From: Pandoraea cepalis
GTDB taxonomy: Bacteria; Pseudomonadota; Gammaproteobacteria; Burkholderiales; Burkholderiaceae
Length of the DNA: 59,121 nucleotides
NCBI RefSeq assembly: GCF_902459665.1
Contig: NZ_CABPSL010000026.1
Span: 1-59,121 of the forward strand
Direction of reading: 5' to 3'
Part shown: piece by piece, positions 47,031 through 55,624 of the stretch
Layout: the number at the start of each line of letters is the position of its first letter
Numbering within the stretch: the stretch's first letter is position 1
The notes under the pieces: generated by a model
The model's database searches: none
What the model saw: the letters and a program-made list of their open reading frames with translations, nothing else
Told to the model about the DNA's origin: nothing
Made by a program: the position numbers and the translations under genes

Positions 47031-47492
47031 CTATGGCGCGGGCGACTTGATGATGAGCACTGGCCGGTCGGCACGCTGCAGCATGCGGTTGGCCTCGCTA
47101 CCGAGCGTGAGGCGCGCGAGGCCGCGGCGGCCGTGCGAGCCGGTGACCACGAGATCGGCGCCCACGCGCCGAACCTCCGTCAGCAACCGATCGGCGATGT
47201 GCATATGGCTGTCCATCAACGGTAGCGTCGCGAAATCGGCTGCAACGCCCTCGCGCGCCAGAATGTCCAATGCCGCTTCCCGAACGGCCAGCGTCTCGGC
47301 ATTGAGCGCGTTCTGCATGTCGGCCACCGACGGCAACGCTGCCGCCATCAAGGGGAAGTAGAGTGCCGGGTCGACTTCGACGTAAGCGACGCGAAGGCTC
47401 GCCCCGAGCGCCTTGGCGAGCCTCGCGGCGTGGATCAGCGCAGTTTCCGAGGGCGGACTGGCATCGAAAGCCACCAGTATGTTGCGGTACAT
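47031..47492 (-). CDS. Universal stress protein, ATP-binding type
   Basis: A 153-residue single UspA domain. It starts MYRNILVAFDASPPSETALIHAARLAKALGA and has the complete nucleotide motif VTGSHGRRGLARLTLGSEANRML (G-x2-G-x9-G-S), so ATP binding is expected, unlike in its neighbours. The ATG follows GGGGAAG. It is the third gene of a same-strand run with the BON and PNPOx-like genes (gaps 66 and 55 bp) behind the Fnr box at 48868-48881. Confidence 0.9.
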   Translation of the reverse strand: MYRNILVAFDASPPSETALIHAARLAKALGASLRVAYVEVDPALYFPLMAAALPSVADMQNALNAETLAVREAALDILAREGVAADFATLPLMDSHMHIADRLLTEVRRVGADLVVTGSHGRRGLARLTLGSEANRMLQRADRPVLIIKSPAP

Positions 47493-47547
47493 GATTTCTT
47501 CCCCTTGTTTTGCATTCCCTCAACCACCGACGCCACGGCCACTCGCG

Positions 47548-48021
47548 CTATTCGCAGCGACGTTTCGATGGAACGGTAACGATATCGGCATGACCAAACC
47601 CGCGGCTGTAGTCGAGCACCTGAAGCGCCCAGCATTCAAGCTTCACAATGGTGGAGCGGCTCGAACCGTGTTCGGGAACGCGTGTCCACGCGTCTGGAAA
47701 ACGCTCATCGAGCAGTCGCATCGCCAGTACACGCTCGGACGATTCGTCCGGCAAAATTTCGGCAAAGGCGTGGCCCGATAGCGCCTTGATGTCCGGCCAT
47801 CCGACATAGGGCTTGTAAAGACAGAACGAGACCTGCGCGGCGCGCTCGATATTCGCCATCTTGCGGCTATCGCGTCCGGTGGCGAAATAGATGTCGAGTC
47901 CGTGATGGACGAAACAAACGACATCGGACTGCGTGTTCCCGTCCGCCATGAGCGTCGCGAGCGACAACTCCCGGCACGAATCCAGCACGTCCAGAATGAC
48001 GGCCTCCAGGTCTGCGTTCAT
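47548..48021 (-). CDS. Pyridoxamine 5'-phosphate oxidase-like FMN/F420 split-barrel protein
   Basis: A 157-residue protein of the PNPOx-like split-barrel fold: LSLATLMADGNTQSDVVCFVHHGLDIYFATGRDSRKMANIERAAQVSFCLYKPY is the FMN-binding half. Members bind FMN, F420 or haem, and some are general stress proteins. AGGAG precedes the ATG at 48021. The likely operon is BON, this gene, USP. Its substrate is unknown. Confidence 0.82.
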   Translation of the reverse strand: MNADLEAVILDVLDSCRELSLATLMADGNTQSDVVCFVHHGLDIYFATGRDSRKMANIERAAQVSFCLYKPYVGWPDIKALSGHAFAEILPDESSERVLAMRLLDERFPDAWTRVPEHGSSRSTIVKLECWALQVLDYSRGFGHADIVTVPSKRRCE

Positions 48022-48087
48022 GAGGCTTCTCCTGCGTCTATCGCGTCCGCGTTGCGAGTGCCGCCCCGTGGGCATCACCCGGCGCGC

Positions 48088-48741
48088 TTACTCAACCGTT
48101 AGCCGATCCACGACGGCACATACGCCATGCGTGGTCATGGCCGCGCCCCGGATGGCTTCCTTTTCCGCCAGCGAATGGACCGTGCCGGTCAGCAGCACCT
48201 CGCCATTGCCCAGAACGGATATGTCTAGGTGGCGCGCCTCGCGCTGCGCCTGACGTGCCAGCGCGGCGGCGATATGCCCGACAATCTCCGTCCGATGGGG
48301 CCCACTGAGCACCTTGATGTCGTTGATGACGCCCTTCACGCCTCGCAACGTACGAACGGCACTCTCGGCCAACACGCGCTGCGTGTAGGTTTCGACGTCG
48401 CCCGCCAGGGACACCCAGCCGTTCTCGACCTTGACGTGCATGCCATCGTCCGGCAGGCCGGCGTGCCACTTCAGCACGGCAAGCGCGGCTCTTGCGATAT
48501 CGGCATCGGTATGACGATCCTTCGACATGGGCACGACTTCCAGTCCAATCACAATCGCGCGCGCCCCCGCGACCTTCGCCGCGACGCGCTCGGCCTCGCA
48601 CTTTTCAAAGAAACTCGCGACCTCGCCCGAGAGCGTGACAATGCCGTCGCGCACCTCGACGCCAATCTCGCTGGCGTGAACGTTAGTGTCGCGCGCGAGC
48701 TCGTCCATCACGTCGCGTTGCAGTTGAGTATCTGTCTTCAT
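48088..48741 (-). CDS. BON-domain protein (three BON repeats)
   Basis: A 217-residue protein composed of three BON domains. Each has the V-x-DGIVTLSGEV-type core: GIVTLSGEVASF (about residue 32), GWVSLAGDVETYTQR (about 105) and GEVLLTGTVHSLAEKEAI (about 178). No signal peptide is seen in this start, so it may be cytoplasmic or peripherally membrane-bound. BON domains bind phospholipid or other ligands. GGAG precedes the ATG at 48741. The Fnr box at 48868-48881 lies upstream. Confidence 0.88.
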   Translation of the reverse strand: MKTDTQLQRDVMDELARDTNVHASEIGVEVRDGIVTLSGEVASFFEKCEAERVAAKVAGARAIVIGLEVVPMSKDRHTDADIARAALAVLKWHAGLPDDGMHVKVENGWVSLAGDVETYTQRVLAESAVRTLRGVKGVINDIKVLSGPHRTEIVGHIAAALARQAQREARHLDISVLGNGEVLLTGTVHSLAEKEAIRGAAMTTHGVCAVVDRLTVE

Positions 48742-48867
48742 GGGGTACTCCGTGCCACAGAATAGGGATGGCGCCATCGCCAATGTCGCTGACAGTTGCG
48801 GGTATCGCGCCGTGTTCTTCCACCTTAGCGCCTCAGCAGGCGCATTGCCGGCTTCTCTCGGCAGCGC

Positions 48868-48881
48868 TTGACCGACATCAA
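48868..48881 (-). promoter_or_regulatory. Fnr box upstream of the BON-PNPOx-USP operon
   Basis: On the plus strand TTGAC-CGAC-ATCAA, an exact match to TTGAY-N4-RTCAA. It is 127 bp from the BON start. No strong -10 is visible at the class II distance. Confidence 0.65.
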
Positions 48882-48923
48882 CGTCACGCAGGGCGTCACC
48901 CACCGCACGCAAGCCGCGCGAGC

Positions 48924-48937
48924 TTGATTCGCATCAA
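48924..48937 (+). promoter_or_regulatory. Fnr box upstream of the USP gene at 49056
   Basis: TTGAT-TCGC-ATCAA, the exact Fnr consensus. TATAAC (48979-48984) is centred 51 bp downstream, which would place the box near -61.5, a class I position. Confidence 0.7.
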
Positions 48938-49055
48938 CCCGATGGCGGGAATCTCGCCGCCGAGCGGGCTGTCCGCGCTATAACAAAACATGCCTGCGTG
49001 GTAATCCGACTTGTCGCAGGCGAATGCGCGGGTCACCCATGCGAGGAGGAGCGAA

Positions 49056-49883
49056 ATGAGCTTACGGAGAATTTGTGTCCATATAGACGACACCGCGACG
49101 AGTGCGGCACGGCTGCGCTTCAGCGGGCTGCTTGCCCGTCACCATGACGCCAGTCTCGCAGGAATCTACGTGCCCCACCGCCCGGGCGCGGTGCATTCAG
49201 GACAACGCGAATCGTCTGGAGACCACTACCGGACGGAGGGGCGTGCTCAGACGGCGTTGCACGCGGCCGAAAAGTTGTTCCAGGAGGTTTGTGCCGAACA
49301 CGATATCGCCGGAGACTGGCATGCGCCGTTCGGCGCGCCGACGACCATCCTGTCGAACTTTGCCAAAGGCACCGACCTTTGCATCGTCGGTCAACCCGAT
49401 GCGCCGGGTGGGGTCGCCGCCCTCGGTGTGGACGGCATCGGCGACGTCGTCGTCTCGGCGGGCGTACCGGTGCTGGGACTCCCGCACAACGTGACCCTAC
49501 CGCAGGAAATCCGGCGCATCGTGATCGCCTGGAATGGCTCGCGTGAAGCCAGACGTGCGATCGGCGACGCCTGGCAACTGCTCGGGCGCGCGCAGGACAT
49601 CTTCGTCGTCGGGATCAACCGCTCCCCGGCGGGCGACGATCCGTCACTCAACGAGATCGTGCACCTGCTGGAGAAACACGGATTGCGCGCGAAGCCGGTG
49701 TCGATCCGACAGGACACCGAAGCCAGCGATGGTGTTCAGTTGTTGGCCGTGACCGAGGAATACGAAGCGGACTTGCTGGTCATGGGCGCCTACGGACACG
49801 GTCCGACGCGTGAACTCGTGTTCGGTGGCGCAACACGCACGGTGCTCAAGCACATGTCCACGCCGGTGCTGCTGTCCCACTGA
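49056..49883 (+). CDS. Tandem-domain universal stress protein
   Basis: A 275-residue protein. Domain 1 begins LRRICVHIDDTATSAARLRFS and is degenerate. Domain 2 begins IRRIVIAWNGSREARRAIGDA (about residue 155) and ends with VMGAYGHGPTRELVFGGATRTVL, a near-complete nucleotide loop. The ATG at 49056 has AGGAG 6 nt upstream. It is divergent from the BON operon, each with its own Fnr box. Function beyond stress survival is unknown. Confidence 0.88.
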   Translation: MSLRRICVHIDDTATSAARLRFSGLLARHHDASLAGIYVPHRPGAVHSGQRESSGDHYRTEGRAQTALHAAEKLFQEVCAEHDIAGDWHAPFGAPTTILSNFAKGTDLCIVGQPDAPGGVAALGVDGIGDVVVSAGVPVLGLPHNVTLPQEIRRIVIAWNGSREARRAIGDAWQLLGRAQDIFVVGINRSPAGDDPSLNEIVHLLEKHGLRAKPVSIRQDTEASDGVQLLAVTEEYEADLLVMGAYGHGPTRELVFGGATRTVLKHMSTPVLLSH

Positions 49884-49945
49884 CGTGATTCGGCACTGCA
49901 GTCGTCGGCGCGCCAGCGCTGTCGGCTGCGGTGATCTCCCGCCGA

Positions 49946-51259
49946 CTACATCAGCAGCATCGCCACAGCCGCCGCGCCCATTACTCCGGTAGCCATCCAG
50001 CCCAAGGCAAGAATGGGCCAGCTCGCCGTGAATTGGCCCATCACCGATTTCCTCGAGGCGAGCAGTAGTACAACGACCATCAGCGGCACCGCCACGACAC
50101 CATTGATGACGGCACTCCAGAACAACGCCTTCATCGGGCTGATCGGCGAATACTGGATGCCGGTGGCAGCGAGCATGCTGAGCGCGATAATGCCGTAGAA
50201 GCCGTGCGCCGCACTGGGCTTGCGCTCGAGCCCCTCCTTCCAGTGCATGGCTTCCGCCATCGCATAGGCACCGGACCCTGCCAGCACCGGCACCCCGATC
50301 AGACCCACGCTCACGATGCCGACACTGAACAGCGCATACGCCAGGTCGCCGGCCAGCGGCCGCAACGCACTGGCTGCCTGCGCCGCGGTGTCGACGCTCC
50401 GAATGCCGCTCGCGTGGAGCGTAACGGCAGTCGCCAGGATTACGAAATAGGCGGTGATGTCCGAGTAAAACATTCCTGTCCAGGTGTCCCATCCGATTCG
50501 CCGAAGCTCGCCGCTGGCAGCAACGGCGGCCACGTTGTCGTCCTTCAGCGGCAACGCCGTGGGGTCTCGTTCCATCTCCTCCACCTCCTCCGAGGTCTGC
50601 CAGAAGAAGAGATAGGGGCTGATGGTCGTGCCGAACACCCCGACAATGACGGCCGCGCTGGCCGAGTCGATGGTGAGATCGGGCCACAGCGTACGCATGG
50701 CCACTTGTCGCCACGGCACATGCACCGTCAGCAGGACGGCGGCGTAGGCGAGCAGCGACACGGTCAGCCATTTCAGGAAGACAACGTAGCGGTGGTAAGG
50801 CACGAAGACCTGCAGGAGCAGCGAGCCGAGCGCAAAGCCGATGGTCATCCAATGTCGATCGATGCCGCTGGTCAGCTCCGCCACTTCGCCCATCGCGGCC
50901 AGATCGGCCGCAATATTGAGCGTATTGGCAAAGAGGAGCAGGACGATCACGCCGCGCAGGACGATCGGCGGAAATGCCATCTCGATATTGGCGGCAAGCC
51001 CTTTGCCCGTGACGCGACCGATGCGCGCGCAGATCAACTGCATGGCCGCCATCAAGGGGAACGCGAGCGGCATGGTCCATAACATGTTAAGCCCATACTG
51101 CGCGCCCGCCTGGGTGTAGGTGACGACACCGCTCGGATCGTCGTCCGCGACGCCCGTGATCAGCCCAGGGCCCACGCGCCTGAGCGGATGCTCGCTCAGC
51201 CGTTTGCGCAGCCCCTGAAGCCACATCGATGACCGCTCACCCTGCGTTTCCAGCCCCAT
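49946..51259 (-). CDS. NRAMP-like metal ion transporter, atypical site
   Basis: A 437-residue inner membrane protein with eleven or so membrane segments and overall NRAMP order. Helix 1 reads GVADDDPSGVVTYTQAGAQYG, where canonical proteins have DPGN. Helix 6 reads FGTTISPYLFFWQTSEE, where canonical proteins have the metal-binding MPH. Two of the usual ligands are thus replaced, so the ion may differ from Mn2+/Fe2+. It lies 74 bp downstream of the Acg-like nitroreductase gene on the same strand, probably in one operon under the box at 52527-52540. Confidence 0.85.
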   Translation of the reverse strand: MGLETQGERSSMWLQGLRKRLSEHPLRRVGPGLITGVADDDPSGVVTYTQAGAQYGLNMLWTMPLAFPLMAAMQLICARIGRVTGKGLAANIEMAFPPIVLRGVIVLLLFANTLNIAADLAAMGEVAELTSGIDRHWMTIGFALGSLLLQVFVPYHRYVVFLKWLTVSLLAYAAVLLTVHVPWRQVAMRTLWPDLTIDSASAAVIVGVFGTTISPYLFFWQTSEEVEEMERDPTALPLKDDNVAAVAASGELRRIGWDTWTGMFYSDITAYFVILATAVTLHASGIRSVDTAAQAASALRPLAGDLAYALFSVGIVSVGLIGVPVLAGSGAYAMAEAMHWKEGLERKPSAAHGFYGIIALSMLAATGIQYSPISPMKALFWSAVINGVVAVPLMVVVLLLASRKSVMGQFTASWPILALGWMATGVMGAAAVAMLLM

Positions 51260-51333
51260 TCCCGCCCTCGCGACTCAAGACGTCTCGCGCGCCAGCCCTT
51301 GGCGCGCACTCGTGATTTCGGGCAACGTCACAC

Positions 51334-52371
51334 TTACGAAGCCACCGATTCCAGGGCGCGCCTTGGCGCGTGGGCTTGCGAGGGGCCTCGGCCCACGCGC
51401 AGCAGGATCTGCGGATGGTCCCCGCTGCCTGTCATGGCACCGATGGCCGAGCGCAATGTCTCGACTTCGATCGGCTGGTTGAGGAACGACGCATCAAACC
51501 CCTGGGCCGTGAGCGTCAGTAACACCCGCTGCATGGCCTGCCCGGCCAACAACCAGTTTTCAGGGCCGTCCGAGCGCGTTGCCAGGCAGACGAGCAAGGG
51601 CGAACCCTCCACAAGACGGCGGTGGCTTGCCGCCAAACCGCCGCCGACGTCAAATGTACGCACGACGGTGGCCAGGATCGGAGAAGCGAAGTCGAGCAGG
51701 CTTGCCGCACTTGCCGAGTAGCTTGCCATGCCGTCATCGCGCCGCGCGGCATTGATCCACAATGCCAGTTCGCGGCGAAAGCGCGGATCTCCCAGTTGGA
51801 TTCGATCCGCCTGATCGATCAGGTCGGCCAGTCGCAAGCGCTCTGCGTCGTTCGCTGTCGGGGCGAGTTGGGCGCCTTCCGCCTCGGCCGCCGCCTGTAG
51901 CGACGCGATCGTCGCTTGCGGCACCGGCGCCGGGTCGAAGGCTTGCCGATTGGTCACCCGATTCGGGATGGCGGCGAACAGCGTAGCGATCTGCCCGTCC
52001 ACGAAGCCCTCGTCCGAGATTTGCACGCTGGCGAGTACGTCCGGCTCGGCGCTCGACGGCATGATGCGGATCACATACGGGCAGCGGAAGTGGCTGAGGG
52101 CGACGCGCAGATTGAACAAGGCCGCCCCGCAACTGATAGCCAACTCGCGGTCATAGGTGTCGCTGACCGGCAACGCCCGGGTGCGGTCGGCACACAACAG
52201 GACCGTGTCGTCGCTGATCACGAAGCGCCACGGCTGCGTGTTATGCGTGGAGGGCGCGAGGATGGCGTATTGCAGGCAGAATCTCAGCCGCTCGGCGGCC
52301 GTCGCAGTCCTGGCGAACGCCTGATCGTCGACGGTCCACGCCTGGAGTAAGTTGTCCTTGGATCGGGGCAC
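51334..52371 (-). CDS. Acg-like nitroreductase-fold protein
   Basis: A 345-residue protein of the Acg family. The signature ILAPSTHNTQPWRFVISDDTVLLCADRTRALPVSD is near residue 40. The C-terminal half contains the second nitroreductase-like copy (LVCLATRSDGPENWLLAGQAMQRVLLTLTAQGFDASFLNQPIEV). Mycobacterial Acg (Rv2032) is DosR-controlled and is thought to sequester FMN. The GTG at 52371 follows AAGGAGG by 5 nt and replaces an implausible upstream start. The Fnr box is at 52527-52540. Confidence 0.87.
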   Translation of the reverse strand: MPRSKDNLLQAWTVDDQAFARTATAAERLRFCLQYAILAPSTHNTQPWRFVISDDTVLLCADRTRALPVSDTYDRELAISCGAALFNLRVALSHFRCPYVIRIMPSSAEPDVLASVQISDEGFVDGQIATLFAAIPNRVTNRQAFDPAPVPQATIASLQAAAEAEGAQLAPTANDAERLRLADLIDQADRIQLGDPRFRRELALWINAARRDDGMASYSASAASLLDFASPILATVVRTFDVGGGLAASHRRLVEGSPLLVCLATRSDGPENWLLAGQAMQRVLLTLTAQGFDASFLNQPIEVETLRSAIGAMTGSGDHPQILLRVGRGPSQAHAPRRALESVAS

Positions 52372-52526
52372 GAAAACCTCCTTCGGTCTAGGGCGCGACA
52401 ACACGGGTACCGCGACGTGACATCGGCCTGGCAGGCGCTTGGTGAGCGAGATTATTGCGCTTGTCGAGCGTTTCAAGCGTATTGATCGTATTGCCTGAAG
52501 TCTGATGCAACGGGCGCGCTTGCGCA

Positions 52527-52540
52527 TTGACGAACGTCAA
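52527..52540 (-). promoter_or_regulatory. Fnr box upstream of the Acg-like gene
   Basis: TTGAC-GAAC-GTCAA, a perfect inverted repeat, 162 bp from the GTG. It lies between convergent-facing ends of the FtsX-like gene and the Acg-like gene. The -10 at the class II distance is weak. Confidence 0.65.
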
Positions 52541-52574
52541 TGGACAGCTGCGCCGCCCGCGAGGGGCCGCGGGC

Positions 52575-53717
52575 TTATCCGCGGAAAATGTCGAACGGTT
52601 CGATCCGCAATACTTTGCGAATGCCGATATAGCTGGAAATCGCCGCGATCAGCAACACCATCGTGAAGGAGAACGCGAGATTCCAGAACGTGGTGATGGC
52701 GGCGTAGTTTGGCAACGTGCGCTTGGCAAGGGTAATCACCAGCGTGACCAGGCCCACGCCGATGCCATAACCCGTCAACGCGGTAAATGCGGCCATGAAC
52801 AGAATCATCTTCACCAGTTCGCTGCCTTTTGCGCCGATCGCTTTCAGCGCGCCGAATTTGTCCAGGTTTTCGAGCACGAACGAATAGAACGTCTGGCCCG
52901 AAATGGAGACCCCAACGATGAAACTGATGATGGTCATGAGCAGAATATTGGTGCCGATGCCCGTCTGGTAGGTATAGAAATTCGCAACGCGCTGATTGAA
53001 CTCATTCTTGGTGAGCGCGATGTAACCGAGCTGCGCCACCTGTCGCTTGATGGCCGGAATCGCCGCCGGCGACTTCGGCCGCACCAGAATGTAAGAGAGG
53101 GTGAACCGTGTCCCCGGAATGTACTCGACGGCCCTGCTGTAGGTGGTATAGAGCGTTGGCACGCCGTTTAACCCGTTCGCGGACACATTCGCCAAGCCCA
53201 CGACAACGCCGCGAAAGTCGTTGATTTCGAACGTGGTTCCGATCGTGGGATGCTCCAGCTTGGCGATTTCGGGATCGTCGACGACCAGAAACGCGTTGTC
53301 GGCATAGATGTCGAGGATGTCCCCCTTTTCCATATGCGGGCGGCCAAACAGACTCGCATCGTCGAGGCCGACCACGCTCACCGATTGGTAGACGCCGCTG
53401 GCCAGCCTGACCTGCGCGCCGCCGACATACAACGGCGCGGCATACTGGACACCGTCCATGCTCAGTACCGCGTCCAGCAGGAAATTGGGCAGCGGAAAGG
53501 CGGCGTTCGGTGTATTGACCGCGGGATCGATGACCCACATCTCGGCGCCGATATTCGTGATGATCGAATGGGCGCGGTTCAGGATGCCCGCAAACATCGC
53601 CGTCATCTGTGTCATCAGGAAGACCGCGAACACGATGCCGACCAGCAAGGCCGAGAACTTGGCCTTATCGTTGACGAGCAACCGGAAGCCGATGCGCATA
53701 ATGCCGGTGGATTGCAT
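52575..53717 (-). CDS. FtsX/MacB-like ABC transporter permease
   Basis: A 380-residue permease: an N-terminal membrane segment (ALLVGIVFAVFLMTQMTAMFAGIL), a large periplasmic MacB-like domain (about residues 45-245) and three C-terminal membrane segments of the FtsX domain (GVSISGQTFYSFVLENLDKFGALKAIGAKGSELVKMILFMAAFTAL). The ATG at 53717 has GGAGG upstream. It is last in the order ATPase, membrane fusion protein, permease. Confidence 0.88.
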   Translation of the reverse strand: MQSTGIMRIGFRLLVNDKAKFSALLVGIVFAVFLMTQMTAMFAGILNRAHSIITNIGAEMWVIDPAVNTPNAAFPLPNFLLDAVLSMDGVQYAAPLYVGGAQVRLASGVYQSVSVVGLDDASLFGRPHMEKGDILDIYADNAFLVVDDPEIAKLEHPTIGTTFEINDFRGVVVGLANVSANGLNGVPTLYTTYSRAVEYIPGTRFTLSYILVRPKSPAAIPAIKRQVAQLGYIALTKNEFNQRVANFYTYQTGIGTNILLMTIISFIVGVSISGQTFYSFVLENLDKFGALKAIGAKGSELVKMILFMAAFTALTGYGIGVGLVTLVITLAKRTLPNYAAITTFWNLAFSFTMVLLIAAISSYIGIRKVLRIEPFDIFRG

Positions 53718-53748
53718 GTTCACCCTCCCCGGGTATCGGAGGCGTCCA

Positions 53749-54834
53749 TCATTGCTGCCCAATGAAGACGTCAACGAGAAGTCCCGGATAAATCCTCGGC
53801 AAGTCTGCCGTCTTGAACCTGAAAATGACGGGCAGGACACGCAGATCGACCTTTTCCCGGCGCTGGTTGGCCAACTCGATTTTGGGCGATATGAGCGGCT
53901 GTACCCGAACGAACTCCAGCGGCACCTTGAGATCGGTGCCTCGCACGGAGAGTTGCGCACGCATATGGCCGGCAGCCGGGAGCCGCGACACCAGGATTTC
54001 ATCGATGTAACAACGTACCGCCAGATAGTCTTGGGGCCCGCCCATGACAATCAGGGGATCGAACCCGGCCGTGTACGTATCGTAGACGCCCTGCGAGGAG
54101 ACATAGCTGCCCACGGTGGCGTTCAGTGCCAGCACCACGCCGTCCGCTTTGGCCGTGATCGCATATTTCTGCAATAGGGCGTTGGCCGCGCTATAGGCTT
54201 GGGACAGCGCGTCGTACTGGTGCGCCTGATTGTCCACGTCGTAGCGCCACGCGCCTGCGCGAGTCAGCGCATATTGGCTTTGTGCGACTTCCAGTGCTGC
54301 TCTCGCCTGACCGACCGCATCGCGGGCCGTGTCGAGCACGTCCTTGCTGATCGACCGGTTGTCCATCTCATAAGAGGCTCGCCGCTTGTCGTACTGATCC
54401 TGCGCTGCCGTCAGATTCGCGCGCGCCTGGTCGACTTGCGCCTTGGCAACGGCCAGGGTTTCCTTCCTTGGCTCAGCCTTCAGTTGGTCGAGTACGACAC
54501 CTGCCGCGAGCATTTGAGCGTGCAACTGCTCCGTCGTCGCTCGCTGAACCGCATCGTCGATCCGCAACAACGTCGCGCCAGCGCGCACCGTGTCGCCTTC
54601 GTGCACGAGCACCTGCGTGATGACGCCCGAGACCTCCGGGTACAGGTTGATATTGGCGCCCCCGCCCTGCTCGCTTTCCACAATACCGGTCGCGTAGATC
54701 GCGGCCGGATACGGATTGCTCACCGGCGTGAAGACGGGCGCTTCCGGCTTACGCTCGATCGAGAAAACGTAAGCGCCCAGCACGGCGGCAAGAATGCCCG
54801 CGCCGGAGACAATGAAGAGCCATGGGTTTTTCAC
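53749..54834 (-). CDS. HlyD-type membrane fusion protein of the ABC system
   Basis: A 361-residue adaptor. One membrane segment (WLFIVSGAGILAAVLGAYVF), lipoyl half 1 (YATGIVESEQGGGANINLYPEVSGVITQVLVHEGDTV), a coiled coil with about 100 residues, and lipoyl half 2 (ITAKADGVVLALNATVGSYV) are visible. The GTG at 54834 overlaps the ATPase stop as GTGA. No outer membrane factor gene is adjacent, so the system may use a shared one or extract lipophilic substrate without one. Confidence 0.88.
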   Translation of the reverse strand: MKNPWLFIVSGAGILAAVLGAYVFSIERKPEAPVFTPVSNPYPAAIYATGIVESEQGGGANINLYPEVSGVITQVLVHEGDTVRAGATLLRIDDAVQRATTEQLHAQMLAAGVVLDQLKAEPRKETLAVAKAQVDQARANLTAAQDQYDKRRASYEMDNRSISKDVLDTARDAVGQARAALEVAQSQYALTRAGAWRYDVDNQAHQYDALSQAYSAANALLQKYAITAKADGVVLALNATVGSYVSSQGVYDTYTAGFDPLIVMGGPQDYLAVRCYIDEILVSRLPAAGHMRAQLSVRGTDLKVPLEFVRVQPLISPKIELANQRREKVDLRVLPVIFRFKTADLPRIYPGLLVDVFIGQQ

Positions 54835-55538
54835 GAAGGCCCCCCAGTCGCCGAGACGATGCGTCCGTCCTCCATATGAATGATCCGGTCCGCGTATTCG
54901 TTGATGCGGGCGTCGTGCGTCACGATGACGATGCATCGGTTCCGGTCCAGGATCTTCTGCTTGACGAAAGCGATGATCATCCGGCCCGTATCGCCGTCCA
55001 GCGACGCCGTCGGCTCATCGAGCACCAGTATCTGAGGGGCGCCGATGATCGCCCGGGCAATCGCCACGCGTTGCTGCTCGCCGCCCGAGAGCTTGACGGG
55101 CACCACCTCGGTACGGTCTTTCAGTCCGACGATCGCAAGACTCTGGCGGGCCGCCTCGAGCGCATCGTTCCAGTTCTTGTGCTTGAGAATGAGCGGTATC
55201 GCCACATTTTCCGCGCTCGTCAGCCTCGGGAACAGGTGATAGTCCTGGAACACGAATCCGATCGTGTTCAGCCGAAAATCCGCCAGATCGTCTTTCGACA
55301 ACGTCCAGATATCGCTGCCGCCCACCCACACGTGGCCGGCGTCGGGACGCAGGATGCCGGAGAGCAGGCTAAGAAGCGTGGTTTTCCCGCTTCCCGACGG
55401 TCCGACGATGAAGAGCATCTCGCCAAAATGGGCGACCAAGTCGACGGCATTGACGGCCGTCGTGCGGGCCGCCCCTTCCCCGAACCCTTTGGTAAGTCCG
55501 GTGGCGACGATGGCTTCGGTGGCAGGTGCGCCGGGCAT
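54831..55538 (-). CDS. ABC transporter ATPase (MacB/LolD-like)
   Basis: A 235-residue ATPase with Walker A GPSGSGKTT (about residue 46), the Q loop in FQDYHLFP, signature LSGGEQQR, Walker B ILVLDEPTASLD and the switch His in VTHDA. It is of the MacB/LolD/FtsE type. It starts with ATG at 55538 after GGAAG, and 86 bp separate it from the phasin gene upstream, so all four genes could share the phasin promoter. Confidence 0.9.
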   Translation of the reverse strand: MPGAPATEAIVATGLTKGFGEGAARTTAVNAVDLVAHFGEMLFIVGPSGSGKTTLLSLLSGILRPDAGHVWVGGSDIWTLSKDDLADFRLNTIGFVFQDYHLFPRLTSAENVAIPLILKHKNWNDALEAARQSLAIVGLKDRTEVVPVKLSGGEQQRVAIARAIIGAPQILVLDEPTASLDGDTGRMIIAFVKQKILDRNRCIVIVTHDARINEYADRIIHMEDGRIVSATGGPS

Positions 55539-55624
55539 ATGGATGAGCTTCCACGGTGACGAGCGAGCGTAGCGTCAGGACGCCAGGGGGACTCGCGCGA
55601 TCAACGACGACGCTCCGCCGCCGA

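Noticed and set aside
52555-52574. Hairpin GCCCGCG/CGCGGGC after the FtsX-like gene
   Set aside because: It has no T tract on either strand, so I do not call it an intrinsic terminator. Transcription may end there by another route.
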